From contig QJPP01001441.1 of assembly GCA_003996215.1 (NCBI GenBank), positions 496,001-560,000 on the forward strand: 64,000 nucleotides of DNA, given 5' to 3'. Positions 11,401 through 23,139 of this stretch are shown here, piece after piece (within the stretch, counting starts at the first letter, position 1; each line of letters begins with the position of its first letter). The notes under the pieces are model-generated. The model was not told where the DNA came from and did no database searches. It worked only from the letters and a program-made list of their open reading frames with translations. A program made the position numbers and the translations under genes. The DNA is from Jaltomata sinuosa. Taxonomy: Eukaryota > Streptophyta > Magnoliopsida > Solanales > Solanaceae.

Positions 11401-11486
11401 CAACTGAGTTGAGGCAGCTAAAGTCTCAGTTGCAAGAATTTCTAGGGAATGGATTTATTTGTTCGAGTGCCTCCCCGTACGGTGCT
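11401..11486 (+). pseudogene. E1 RT N-terminus, cut by E2
   Basis: The reading LRQLKSQLQEFLGNGFI, then SASPYGA, is the RT fingers region. It stops abruptly at 11486 after GGTGCT, where E2 begins. The rest of the same domain resumes at 28327. Confidence 0.85.
11482..11486 (+). repeat. Target duplication of E2, left copy
   Basis: GTGCT precedes E2; CTGCT follows it at 28322-28326. Four of five bases agree, and the RT frame of E1 joins across the pair. Confidence 0.6.
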
Positions 11487-11590
11487 TGATGTGGGGCTAA
11501 ACATAGTGTTTTTATTATACAAATTGCCTCACATTTTACTTTTTTGAAGACTCTTTTGAGCTTACTTTATAGGAATTACGCTTACGTAGC
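11487..11590 (+). repeat. 5' LTR stub of E2
   Basis: About 104 bp are homologous to 26877-26980 (tgtttttatgat, cacttttgagcttactttat and gaatta are shared). Homology stops at about 11590, where minus-strand integrase of E3 begins, so the rest of this LTR was lost. Confidence 0.8.
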
Positions 11591-11599
11591 TATATCTGA

Positions 11600-11890
11600 G
11601 CTAACCTCTATGCCCTGTAGGAAGTCCAAACCGACAAGAAATACGCTGACTTAGTCAGCCTATCCATGATCACCCAAATGGAATCAAACCTCCGAGTAGT
11701 ACGAGGCAAACCAACAACAAAGTCAATAGTAATACCTTCCCACTTACACTCAGGAATGGGAAGTCGTTGCATCAAGCCACCCGGTTTTATATGATCTAAC
11801 TTCACCTACTGACAATTCAAGCATCGAGATACAAACTCTGCCACGTCCCACTTCATACCACCCTACTAGTAAAGCTGCCTCTAATCTCAA
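11600..11890 (-). pseudogene. E3 integrase zinc finger and core start
   Basis: The translation gives EFVSRCLNCQ, then a TAG where the family has Gln, then VKLDHIKPGGLMQRLPIPE and WEGITIDFVVGLPRT with the first catalytic Asp, and IWVIMDRLTKSAYFL. It matches the H2C2 finger and the beginning of the DDE core. The stop inside the Cys-Gln-Gln stretch is a single CAG to TAG change. It ends at about 11600 before the second Asp. Integrase would insert the element DNA; this piece cannot. Confidence 0.88.
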
Positions 11891-13394
11891 ATTGTACCTG
11901 TGATCACCGCGTCTGACGCTTTAGCCACTGACTTCCCTGGAAAAACATAATAGTGAGGCCAGTCATCAATCTGAGTAACTTTCCTGGCCGGTTGCGTCGC
12001 TCCCCTGCCTGCGCCGCTGTTACCCCGGTCTCTCTGACCTCCCTGAAAGTTACCTCACCTACCCTATTGACAACCTCTAGCATGACCACATCTACCTACT
12101 GGGACCACAGACTTAGACTGCTATTGAACCTGATTACCAGTCTACCTGTGAGGGCACTCCCTCTTAAAATGGCCCAGATCACCACAATAAAAACAACCAC
12201 GATCAAGTGTGGGCATGCTGGTAGATGTGTAAGAAGCTTTGTGGTCTCTAGGAGTTGAAAATTGTTGATTAACTCCTAGATGACCACCTGTAGCAGCTGG
12301 AAGAGATGACTGAATAGGACGAGCAAAGTACACATGTTGATTGTGGCTCCTGGAGTATGAACCACTATAAATTCCATCGTTCTGGGGCCTCTTGGCTAAC
12401 ACTTTAGCCCGCCCAACCTACTTGACCCCTTCTAACTTCTTAACATAATCGATGACCTTATTAAAGCTCTTTCTTGCTGAAGTCATGTGCACAGACAACA
12501 CTTGCAGTTCAGTATTCAAGCCTTTCACAAACAGTCGAATCCTCTACTCCTCAGAACCCAACAATTGAGTAGCAAAATGAGACAAGGCATGAAACTTAGC
12601 CTCATAAGCGAAGACTAACATGCCACCCTGTTCCAGAGCCAAGAACTCATCCTTTTTGCCATCTCTCAAAGTACGAGGTACATACTTCGCCAGAAAAAGA
12701 GCATGAAATTGTTCCCAAGTCAGCTGAGGCAAAACAAATGACCAACATTCCACATGAGACCTCCTCCACTACATAGCATCACCCTGCAGTTGAAAAGTGA
12801 CAAACTCAACCCCATGTTGTTGCACAATGCCTAGCTTGTGCAACCTCTAATAACAGTCCAAAAAGAATTCATACGCATCCTACTTTTAGTACCGTTAAAT
12901 GTAGGAGTTCTCAGCTTCAGAAATTTAGTCAGCATCTCATACTCATTTCCTGTCGTAACCGGGCCTAACATGGGCTGGAACAAGTTATCAGTGACAGACA
13001 CTGCATCCATCCTACGAACTGTAGTAAGTGCTGGCTGAGTACCCAGAACCTGATCTGCAGTACCCATAGGGTTGGCTCCAGTACCAACTTTCCCACTCAG
13101 AAAGGACTACACCTGCTAAAATGCCTCAGGCAAGATGAAGGGAAGGCCTGCACCTCTAGCAGGTGCTACCTCCGCCTGATCAGAGCCTTCCTCAACAACC
13201 ACCTCAACCTCTTCTTCCACGTGCTCCTGGGGTGAGGGAGGGTTCGCCTCACCTGCTCTTGTAGCTGCCTGAGCTCCACCCATAGCGGGTGTTGCTCTAC
13301 CTCGACCCCTACCCCTGCCTCTTCCTCTACCTCGGACAGTCGGGCCCGCTGTTGGAACCATTGCCCTCGTTCTGTTGTTCCTTGTATTAACCAT
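11891..13394 (-). pseudogene. E3 gag with start of protease
   Basis: ATG at 13392-13394 opens MVNTRNNRTRAM followed by an Arg-Gly repeat (RGRGRGRGRGR), then an acidic stretch. The capsid part reads LTWEQFHALFLAKYVPRTL then RDGKKDEFLALEQGGM (ORF at 12544-12753), and AYEAKFHALSHFATQLL. The CCHC knuckle CFYCGDLGHFKREC at about 12145-12200 is intact. Downstream the frame shifts, and ASDAVITG, the normal start of protease, appears near 11900 before the jump to integrase. This gag is among the better preserved in the window but is broken by stops, for example after GSEE near 12544. Confidence 0.87.
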
Positions 13395-13597
13395 ATGCGG
13401 ACAAAAGAGTGAAATATGTCAGATACCAATTTGTATCACCAGATAACAATTGGAATCAAGTTATAGCACGAAGGAAGAAAGAAGAGATAGTTTTCCTAAT
13501 GTCCTATAGCCTTTCGATGAAAAGTACAAACGTTTCCATACCGTTCCCCAAGACTCTACTAGACCTATTTTGGTACGACAAGATCAATGAACCTAGG

Positions 13598-13609
13598 GCT
13601 CTGATACCA
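13598..13609 (-). promoter_or_regulatory. Primer-binding site of E3
   Basis: The plus-strand text gctctgatacca is the reverse complement of tggtatcagagc, 4 bp from the LTR end at 13614. It is an intact initiator tRNA-Met match and fixes the orientation of E3 as minus. Confidence 0.9.
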
Positions 13610-14445
13610 TATTTGTCATGACCTAGGCCATTGTGAGTGGCATGCACCCAACCCCCAGGGCGGGCAAACTAATTAAGACCCACACTTAGCATAATCTAGC
13701 AGATTAAAAGCAATGCGTAAAGTAAACTAGCATTCAAGTCTAAAAATGCTATTATAAAATAAAAGCCTATGAAAATAATCTCCCCTAGAACCTGAAGGTC
13801 ATCGTACCAAAATAATCTTCCAATGTCTAGAATATTGGGATGCAACACCAAATAAATGACAGTCGAAGCCCAAAATAAGAGGGCTGCAACTAAAAGAGGA
13901 AATCACATTAGCTCGACTGAAGCAACTCACCCTTGAGATCTGGAAATGCTGGGACTATAAATGAGGTTGCGCATCAGCCGTGGAAAGATTTCCTGTACTC
14001 ACAAAAAGAAACGCAGGTACAAAATCAGTACACAACCACCGTGTACTTGTAGGATCATCAACCAGTTCAAAATAAGCAGTATATGAACAGTAGCTAAAGT
14101 TAAGTAAAGCACTTGGAAAATGTGAACAAGCCACCAGATATCGCTAGATTACAAGACTCTTTCTAGCTTATCCCCACATGTAATCAACTTCACAACCATT
14201 GACAACATTCAATGACAAAACAATAAACATTCTGTGTTACATAGCTTGGACCCACCCCGGGATCCCCCTAAAAACACCAAGTGTTAAACATGCAACCCGA
14301 TCTACACCAAGACCAAACTCACAATCAAATACAATGACTCTGCCTCTCAAGGACCATATGCAAATAATCATAATTTCAGAAACATAACCCGGTCCACTCA
14401 TGGAACCATCAACAGAATGCAACAATTCAATAAAATAAACCCGTG

Positions 14446-14601
14446 CCAGGTGTGGTACTTGAGCGAACCATTTAATATCTTATATCAGGCATGGTACCCG
14501 AGCCAACCATTTAGTATCCCGTACCAGGCGTGGTACCCGAGCCAACCATTGGTTATCCTATACCAGGTATGGTACCCTAGCAAACCGAATGTCACACAGA
14601 A
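14446..14601 (-). repeat. Four-copy 39-bp repeat in the E3 LTR
   Basis: Words like ccaggcgtggtacccgagcc begin at 14446, 14485, 14524 and 14563, an exact 39-bp period. E1 LTRs carry the same word reversed at 51-bp spacing. Confidence 0.85.
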
Positions 14602-15340
14602 ATCCAAAAGTCACAAATAATGAACAAATCAACACTTGTAGACCAACAAGCAATAACACCAAGTTCATTTCACAAGACTGAAAACCAAACACTTAGACAT
14701 TCATGAAAACTCCCCCTAAACATGCAACTCAATTAATACTTAAGTAAAAGCACATGAACATACAATGCATAAGGGAATCAATAACCATCACCTACCTAAA
14801 AATTTTCCAAAGCTCTACTCAACCTGAGCTTTCCCTTTTCCTAAATTTCTTGCTTGTTCTTAGTCTAAAACAACATATAATAACCAAAAAAATCAATCCT
14901 TATGGCTAACATGTTACCTGAATTATGCAAAATCCCAAACACCAGGCAAACTATGATCATTCCGCCCTTTTTCCTGGGCTTTCCCATCATTAATTCACAT
15001 ATTTCTACCATTTTTATGGGTACATTTAGAGAATTAAGGTCACATGATCATAATCCAATGAAAATAACAACGCCTAAGAATTCCTACACCCCAGCATCCA
15101 CCTTTTCCCTGGATTCTACCATTCCTAGGTCATTCAAAACCTTTCCCCAAGTCTACCTCTAGCAATTCTACAATGTAGGGAGGATAGTCCAAAGTTTGGG
15201 GAGTAAAATCCTTACCTTTGGGATGAAAAATGATTAAAAACTAAGGGAGTTTGCCCAAAATCGCCCTTGCCCTTCTCTAAAATGTTCATGATGAAAACTA
15301 AACATTTTGGGGAAGTTTTCTGCATTAAATACCGACTGGT

Positions 15341-15475
15341 CCACTATAGCGGTCCCTGCCCCGCTATAGCGGTACTGGAGTAGTGGAACCCTCTGCTATA
15401 GTGATGTTGACTGATGTTGACTTCCGCTATAGTTGTAATTTCTCTGCTATAGTGGTGGTCGCTATAGCAATGTTT
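15341..15475. repeat. CTATAG palindrome cluster
   Basis: Six CTATAG cores lie at about 15344, 15364, 15396, 15427, 15447 and 15462. One is the perfect 12-bp palindrome CCGCTATAGCGG at 15361-15372, and its neighbour at 15341 differs from it by one base. The cluster lies in the E3 LTR where E1 LTRs carry a different set of short words. Confidence 0.85.
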
Positions 15476-15843
15476 AAACTTCTATGGTGGTTTACATGGG
15501 ACATAAAGTCGTAAAGTTTTCCAAAAGTGCCCATTTTACAACACACTTAATTTCCTAACATTCTGGAACAACCCCTTCACGTCAACCTTCATACCGAGAG
15601 TTCTACTTACCCAAATTCAATTCTGAAAAGTCCTCCAGACTCCCTTATGTCTTATCTACAAGGAAATCTAGATTAAAACAATACAAATTACCCAATACAC
15701 ACCAGATTTCCCTAAACCATACCTCACTCCAAAACCACCCGAGACTAGCCTAGCCCAGAATTTTCAACTCCCAAATTCGAATGTTTTCTAACTCAAAACA
15801 TGGCACAAAAAGTTTACCCATAATGATGAACTTGGTCATTACA

Positions 15844-17954
15844 ATAGATTACTATCTTTATAGTATGGCAGCAGTTGGAGGCTTCTTGAAGGAGAAAAGC
15901 TTCCGGTTAGTGGGTTAATGAACGCGTGTTCAGTTTTCAGGTAGGTTATGACTTACATACTTTTAATCTCTGCTGGTTTAAGGTATTCTTATAATAAAGT
16001 TCTATGGTTAGGGAAATATTTTGGTTGGTTATTCTCTAATTAGGTATTTTATCCTTATAGTTCATTTAGAGGACTTAAAGTAGAACCTCGCTTGGAAATC
16101 CTTATTTTAGGCTGTAATTTATCTTTTGAAGTCTTGGTGTAGTATATATATAATCCTTGTGCCTTAGCTTAGTTTAGGCTACTTGTGACTTGGGGTGATT
16201 AGTTTAGAAAACCTTAACATAGGATTAGAGGAGAACTTCGTGGTAGAGTAGACATTTACTGACCATTTTATACTTACATTTATATCGCTTCTTCCTCGTA
16301 TTTATCTTTCTAATTTTGTTTATTGTGTACCTGTGGGATCGAGGTCGTGGGTGCTAGATTGACTATATTCCAAGTTACTACGCTTTGTCCTTGGCTTAAT
16401 TCAGTTAGTTGCTTACCTGAACTTAGTTTTAGGTCGTCTATTATCTATTTAAGACTAGATTATAGGTTAACTGATATATTAGATATCCTTGATATAGGTT
16501 TGAGTGGTAGTTCACGGTAGAGTAGTATTCCCCTAGCTCTTGTTATTATCACATTATTTTTGTATTTCTTACGTTATGAGACTGTGGGCCCGAGGTCTTG
16601 GACTTAGATGAATGGACTCCATGTTAGTATGATCTTTAGTGGAGGGTAGTTTCCCTTTTTGGTGGTTGTACTTGAATATACATGATTTATGGGATGACAC
16701 TTATGCATTCCGACATTCACATACATAGTTCATGGCATAAGTTGGAAAAGAAATATTAGTTTTCCATCTTTAAAAAGAGGTTTTCACCCCTGCTATGTAT
16801 TTTAGATTTTTAAAGAGTTTGTTCTACTTTACTACTGGTTTTGACTTATAATAAACTTGTATGCTCGAGGAGACTCGTGTTACAATCAATTTTACTGACT
16901 ATTTAAACTTGCATGCCCAAGGAGATACGTGTTCCAGGTGGTTTTAGTGGTATTCAGGATTGCATACCCGAGGAGCACATATCTAGGTTTTACTTTTGCA
17001 TATGTAGTTAAGCTTATGAATGACCCATGAGATGATTAGATGGGCTTACGAGGTAGCCTGTGAATCTGTTTTGGGGTTTTTACTTTTAGCACTGGCCACA
17101 TCTTGCAACCCATTCATCTCATATGGAACATCATGGAACTTTCCACATACATTTCCCATCAGGCTTGGTTGCTAATTAGAATTGTATATTGATTGTACCT
17201 TTCGGGCTTATAGGGGTTCAGGTAGGTTTATTTGTTATTGTTTGTACCTTTCGGGCTTATGGGGTTCCGGTTATGTTCTAGCTAGTTATTACTCTCTACC
17301 TCCCAAATTAGGTAGTTAGACCGCTACTTGCACTTTTCTGAGTTATTTACCTATACTTTCCTTAATTATCTAGGATATGACCTGTTAACCCATTTCTAAC
17401 CCATTTTATTTTCCTTGTCTATTTATTTGCATTCTATTATACTTGTATCTTATTTGAGCTCAGTCGACCATTTACGCCTTACTAGGTACCATGTATTTTT
17501 GTACTCATGTTACACTTCTGCATCTTTTTTCTGATACAGATCATAGTTTGAGTTATCACCACTAACGTTGTTCTCATACATAGTTGGTAATAAGAGATAC
17601 AGGGTGAGTTCTTAGTGACCAGAGTTGATCCTTCTCCTTCTATTTTTGACTAGTCTTATCTTGTACTTCGGAGACTATTTTGTATATACCGTACCTATCT
17701 AGAACTTCATATGTTGTAGTAGCTCTTGTACTGACGGATACTAGATCTTAGATGAGTCTTTGTATATTTTGTTCTCTTCCCTCTCCGTCTATATATGATT
17801 TTCTTTAACTTGTTCCCATTATTTAAATGTTGATTTCCTACTTTTATCTTGTTCTCTTATTATCCCGGTATTATTGTTTTGTACTAGGGGTTTGGGTTAC
17901 CTACTAGTGGGTTATTGTAGGTGCCATCATGACCTGTGTTTTCAAGTGATGACA
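15844..17954 (+). repeat. 5' LTR of E4, front part missing
   Basis: It aligns with 23773-25858 from agattactatct onward (ggttggaggcttct, ttagtgggtt, taggttatgacttac). It ends in GATGACA at 17954. It carries a 51-52-bp repeat with words like cttgcatgcccgagg at 16855, 16907 and 16958, and another pair of ttgtacctttcgggcttat at 17193 and 17242. Confidence 0.85.
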
Positions 17955-17957
17955 AAG

Positions 17958-17970
17958 TGGTATCAGATCT
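17958..17970 (+). promoter_or_regulatory. Degenerate primer-binding site of E4
   Basis: tggtatcagatct, 4 bp after the LTR end, is the initiator tRNA-Met site with one change in the GAGC part. Confidence 0.75.
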
Positions 17971-18174
17971 CTAGGTTCACTGGTGTCGTTGGTACATGAG
18001 CAAGTTTCTAGTAGAGTCTCGCGGATTGGTATGATAATGTCCATACCCTAGCTGTGGGAGGCTACAAGGAATTCCTAGGAAAATTCCATCTTTTTGATTC
18101 CTTTATCATGCGTTCTCGACTCTATCAACTTCTAAACTTTATTTATTCCATTCATTTTTAAATGGTTTAGATGA

Positions 18175-19390
18175 GTATGACAGCGGGTGTGGACGAGGCT
18201 CTTGTGCCTGTTGCTACAGTATGTTCACCAGCACCATTGATAAAGGTTGAGGGTATACTGCTTTAACTCGAGGACTTGGGGCCAACCCAGCCTCCAATAG
18301 GATTTATGGCCACCCAGTTCCTTAGGACACTATGACTAGGACTTTTAGTCTTCTGGAGGGTGTGTCACAGTCAGGGTGGTAGTTCCCGGTTCTTCGAGTG
18401 GTGTTATGATCAGGGGTGAGTTGGTGGATGTTTAGTAGGGCTCCATGTCTTTCCCAAAATATGATGCAAGGTTTCACGAGTTCACTAGGCACGCTGCTAT
18501 GACTATGCCTACAGAGTATGAGAGAGTGCGAAGATTTGTCAGAGGGTTGATTTCACTGCTATGTTTGGCAATGGATCACTTGCTGAGAGTTGAAACTACT
18601 TTCCATCAGGTAGTTGATCATGCATGGACAATGTAAGGTTTATGTCATGATGCCTATGGAGGCAGTGATAAGAGGCATCACCATCACTGCAGTTTTAGTG
18701 GTTCTCAGTTCTGAGTTAGGAGGTTCTCTGGTAGAGGTCAGCATCACTACTATCAGCTTAGCAGGCCAGTTTGGGCAGCACCACATAGTTTAAAGGGCTA
18801 TTATTCAGGACATGATGGGAAGAGCAACTAGGGTTTAGGCCAAACTCTTTGAGGTTTGCACTTATGGTATTTAGGCCATAGTGGCCAGTTTAGTTTAGCA
18901 GGATCTTCCCACCAAACTCTATCGGGTAGAGGTTTCTTTGAGTGTGGAGAGTTTGGGCACTTTACTAAGGATTTCCCCATGATCACACATTTCAGGAGGT
19001 AGAATCAGCAGGATTTTTCCCTTAGGATTCCAGTGCCACAGGCTAATAGTAGTGCACAAGGTAGTAGGGGTGGTCCCCAGATTATTAGAGGTGGCTCTCA
19101 GCTAGGTAGTTTGGGTGGACACTCTGGGACGACAAGTAATTTGCATCAGAGTAGAGTTTCTAAGGGTTGTTATAATTATAGGGTGGTTGGTCACTTTTCT
19201 AGAGAGTGTACCCGGTGTGGGATAATCGAGCTTTCAGTAGCGGTGGCTCAGCTGGGTAGGGCAGGTAGTTGTGCGGGTACTCAGTCTGGAGGTGGACACA
19301 GTCAGTCAGATTCTTTTTTGAGTAAGCCAGAGGTTGAGGCTTTAGGTGTCATAATTTCAGGTATGATCTTCGTTGTTATCAGTTAGCCTT
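18175..19390 (+). pseudogene. E4 gag, broken
   Basis: The conserved capsid segment is the frame at 18445-18636: FPKYDARFHEFTRHAAM then ERVRRFVRGL, then FHQVVDHAW. E5 gag at 47143-47406 reads almost the same. Two knuckle-like runs follow: FECGEFGHFTKDF (about 18937-18980) with cysteines lost, and CYNYRVVGHFSREC (about 19164-19205) with the second Cys changed to Tyr. Gly/Ser/Gln-rich linkers surround them. The N-terminal quarter is only faintly readable. The stop after the capsid segment (at about 18634) and others end function. Confidence 0.8.
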
Positions 19391-20950
19391 GGTATTGTTT
19401 TATATGAGGTATGCATATTTGGGTATATATATTTTCTTACCTTGCTTTTCATGTGGATGTACTATTTGAGTTTTGTAGTGCTTATGCGTGTAGCTACCCT
19501 GTAGGAGAATTCTTTTATTAGTGGATCGAGTGTATCAGCATTAGGAGGTGTCTATCTCGGGGTATGACATGTAATAGGCCTTATTATCCTTAATTAGTGG
19601 TTATCACCGTGGTTCTAGGCGTAGTTTGGATATCCTGTCGTCTAGACCATTATCTTGCTTATGCCTGGAACCTTTCAGTTAGTATGGTATGGTATCAGTA
19701 GCTATGTGCCAAGGGGAGAGTTGTGTTGTATTGGAAAGCTTGGTGTTTGGTAGGCTAATGGGTGTTTGGATGGTTTTTCTTATGTTCATGAAGATAGTGC
19801 TGAAATTCTTTACTTGGTCAGTTTCTATAGTTAGCAAGTACCCAAGGTGTTTTTCTACTGTTATACCTAGTATTTAGCTTGGTGGTGATTCGACTATAAC
19901 ATTGATGTTAGGGTGGGCACTTGACCCATTTTTATTTGGCCATATCGGATGACACCAGCAGAGTGTGGGAGTTAATGGGACAACTTAAGGACCTTCTGGG
20001 AATGAGGTTCATTGTGTCTAGTGTATCTCCGTGCGGTGCTTTTGCTTGGTTGAAAAGAAGAAGGATGTCTTCTGGTGTACATATGATGACTATTAGCCAA
20101 GAAAGTTATTGATTTAGAACACGTATTCAATGCTATTTTTGATGGTTTGCTTGGCTAGTTGCAGTGTGAAACAATATTTTTTGAGATAGAGTTGAGATCA
20201 GGTTACCGCCAGTTGAGGATCAGGGTGGCGAGCATTCCAAAGATTACCTTTAGGACTCTTTATGTCCATTATAAGTCCTAGCTTTGTCCTTTGATTTGAC
20301 CCATGTCCCTGCAGTATTTGCAATTTTGGCAAGCCATGTGTTTTAGCACCTATTTGGTTTCGGTTAATATGGTATTCATCGACGACATTAGAGTCTATGC
20401 GAGAAGTAGAGAGGATCATGATCAATATTTAGAATCGGGCTTCAGACCTTGAGGGTTAGCAGGTTACTATAGTCGATTTGTGAAAAGTTTCCCTCGATTG
20501 CAATACCATTTGATCGGGTTGATTCATAGGATTATTCCCTACTAGTTGTTTGATGAGTGTGGGGGTGAGCTTTCTAAAGCTCAAGTCCTTTTGGATTTCA
20601 GCATCGATTCAGACTTTTCCAGTTGAGGGCTTGAAGTTTGTTATATATTGAGATGATTTCAGAGTTGGTGGTTTGTGTGTTGGTACAACAGGATAGATAC
20701 TTTGGGACATACGGTGACAAGAATAATGTGTCTGGAATTTCCTATATCTAAGTGGCGACCTTTGCCTTTAGGCACCCATTCCTTAGTCAACAGGTAGGTC
20801 TGGCTTGATGCTTTGAAATCTAGCGGATTCCTGCTTGCGTAGAGGCAATGGAATTCATGGTAGGGTTTTCGCATACCTTGCAGGGAGTTGATGTTGTTGG
20901 TTCATTGTTGGTAGGTGGATCAAGCCTAGTTGCGATCTGATGGATCAAGC
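19330..20950 (+). pseudogene. E4 protease-RT remnants
   Basis: EVEALGVIISGMI (19330-19380) is a decayed protease start. Protease itself is not clearly readable. The RT entry is at 19921-20112: LWELMGQLKDLLGMRFIVSS then VSPCGA. Further on LRSGYRQLRIRV (about 20190-20225) is the RT motif usually read DLRSGYHQLRI, and FIDDIRVYARSREDH (about 20373-20420) is the catalytic box and its follow-up. From about 20430 the reading jumps and becomes RNase H-like at low quality. The domain order is right but short deletions and stops occur throughout. Confidence 0.75.
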
Positions 20951-20987
20951 CGATTCGCTCATTTTGGGCTATTGGATAAAATGGAGA

Positions 20988-20992
20988 TTTTG
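20988..20992 (+). repeat. Target duplication TTTTG, left
   Basis: TTTTG at 20988-20992 and TTTTG at 22940-22944 flank the solo LTR exactly. Confidence 0.85.
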
Positions 20993-22939
20993 TGTGATGA
21001 CCCTTCTAGTCATCTTTGCGTTTTCATATTTATGGCACAGTTAGAGCCTTCCTGTAGCAGTCCCAAGTCATTTATGGCTTGCTGGGACCAGTAGTTTGGT
21101 GCCTTGGTCATTTATTTGGTCATTTTAGCCGTTCGCCTATTTTAGAGCTTTAAATTTAGAATATCATTGGCTTTAGTCAACATTCTTAGCTAACGTGCTC
21201 GAATTGAATTCTGACAGTTCCTTTAGCTCCGGAGCGATGAGTTTGGTCTAGTTGGACCTTTAGTTGAAGCTTGAGAACGTTCGATGTGGGTTTGTGTTAT
21301 TTTCTCAGTTTTCAGCCCATTTGGAGTTGAAAGTGTAACTTTGTGTGACTTTCGATGATCGGAGTGTCGGATTCAAAATCCGACGATTCTATCAGCTCAG
21401 TAATGTTGAGTTTGGGCTAGAAAGATGGTATGTTCGGGTTCCGAGTGAGTCGGGCTCATTTCGAGCCTTTGAGTTTCTTTTCGTTAGTGTTGACTTGGGT
21501 CAACATTTCTTCGAAATGACCTCGTATGGAAGATTCATCGATTCTGTTGAATTCGTAACGTCGTTTCCACTTTATTAAAATTATTGGTTTTTGAATATTG
21601 GTTTCCGATTGTGCCCGGAATGCCCCATCGAGTTTTTTTTAAATCGCAGAAAAGCAGTTGCGGCCAGCAGCTATAAATAGTTGGAAATTCGTTTTTTCCA
21701 GCCACTTCTCCTCACTTTTCTCACCCTAAACTCATTTTTCTCTCTACCAAAATTTCTCTTGATCATTTTTAATCCTTGGGGAATCAATTGCTTGTGGATT
21801 TTCCGTATTTTTCTGATTCTTGGTAAGTCATCTTCCCCACTTTTCCTTTTAGCTTCCCTTGAATTTTCTTAATTTTCTCCATTGTTGCTCCTACCAAAGC
21901 TTGAAAATTCTTATGTAGTGGCTGCCCCTAGCTTGTGCATGCTACGTGGAAGTAAAGAATTGTCCGTCTCGGCTTGAAATTCCATCTTTGTGGTAAGTAT
22001 TTCTTGTCCATTTTTATTTTTGAAATTTCCATTCTTTAATCCCCAACTTGGGCGGGCTGTTTTGGTGCCCTTCCCTTGTCCAATTGTGCTCAAATTTGGA
22101 GCATGCCTTCTTGGCATCGTTGGGATCATTGTGGTTTTTTTCATTTTTGGTTTCGGGTTGCGAGCCTCGTGGGGCCGCTTTTGACCCGGATATTGACCTG
22201 TCTACAATTGTAGCAATATGAGAATCGTTAGACTCGTCTTAAATTTTTATTCATGAATTTGATAGTTTGATTCTAGTTCGGAGCAGCTCGGCCTCAGATA
22301 TCGTCGTTTCCACAGCTTATCATCGGATGACAGATAGGTTACGAATTAACTCCCTAGACTTCACATACATCGTGTAAATTTGTACTAGTTGGCATCCTTG
22401 GGTTGGGTTATTAGGTTGGGACCAGAGACCTTGACCGCTTTTCCATGATTCGTTATGTTTCTTTCCTCCGTTGTGTATAGTATTCCTATTAGTTGATATA
22501 TTTATTACCCTTGTTACCCCGTGATGTCTTGTTTACTCTGGAACATAGATGGTGTGATTATAGGGAATGTTCGCGAGTCCCGGACATAGAAACATCCTTC
22601 TAGGCTGGTTATGCTTGCTGAGTAGTTTCTATAATCTGTTACTACTCGGAGACAACTTGTTTATATGTATATTTATTTTTGACCCTTGTACTCCTTATGT
22701 AGTTCGGGATTCTATATGCTATGACACCAAGTTTTGGGTTGGTTTAGTTTCTGCTTTTCATCTATGTTATCCTTGTTATCGAATTTCTTTATCTTGTTCC
22801 CTTGCTTCTGCAATTTTACCTGCTCTTCCATTTAAACTATTACAAGGTAGCCCATTACTATTTGTTCTGGGCTACGGGGATTGGTTCACCTACTAGAGGG
22901 TTGTAGGTGCCATCATGACCGAGAAATCGGGTCATGACA
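20993..22939 (+). mobile_element. Solo LTR in the E4 3' LTR
   Basis: It begins TGTGATGACCC and ends GTCATGACA, 1947 bp, with perfect 5-bp duplications TTTTG on both sides and no internal coding region. This is the product of recombination between two LTRs of one inserted element. A TATA-like word (tataaata) is at about 21671, before a likely transcript start. Its second half resembles the minus-strand LTR pieces at 42051-43220 and 55440-56795. Confidence 0.85.
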
Positions 22940-22944
22940 TTTTG
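22940..22944 (+). repeat. Target duplication TTTTG, right
   Basis: Second copy of the 5-bp duplication that bounds the solo LTR. Confidence 0.85.
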
Positions 22945-23139
22945 GGTGTGAGACCATATTTCATCGAAATGATCTCCATTGGAAATTATGTTGATTCCGT
23001 TGAGTTTGGAATGCCTTTTCTTGTAAGGTAGCATATTTTATTTGCATGTGCAGGGTTACAAATATATCCCGAGAGTCTATCTCGTGAATTTTCAAAATTT
23101 TGTTTTGTTGGTGTGTTGTTGTTGGTGAAGCTACAGACC

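Larger units (their letters stand above)
11591..15843 (-). mobile_element. E3: minus-strand chromovirus, internally deleted
   Basis: Reading leftward from 15843: LTR (15843-13614), primer site, gag from 13394, the first residues of protease, then an abrupt switch near 11890 to the integrase zinc finger, and truncation at about 11591. Protease body, RT, RNase H, most of integrase and the 3' LTR are missing. Its LTR is related to that of E1: start TGTAATGACC, similar length, the same ggtacc repeat type. Its left boundary abuts the E2 stub and its right boundary abuts the middle of an E4 LTR. Confidence 0.8.
13614..15843 (-). repeat. 5' LTR of E3
   Basis: On the minus strand it starts TGTAATGACC (15843) and ends ATGACA (13614), 2230 bp long. 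It holds a 39-bp repeat with four copies (14446-14601) and the CTATAG palindrome cluster (15341-15470). No coding content is credible; the open frames inside are short and overlap repeats. Confidence 0.85.

Noticed and set aside
13166..13429. 87-residue frame overlapping E3 gag
   Set aside because: Same strand, shifted frame; the real reading is the Arg-Gly gag N-terminus at 13116-13394.
22567..22896. 109-residue hydrophobic Cys-rich frame
   Set aside because: It lies inside the solo LTR 20993-22939; similar non-coding LTR sequence occurs elsewhere in the window with the frame broken.
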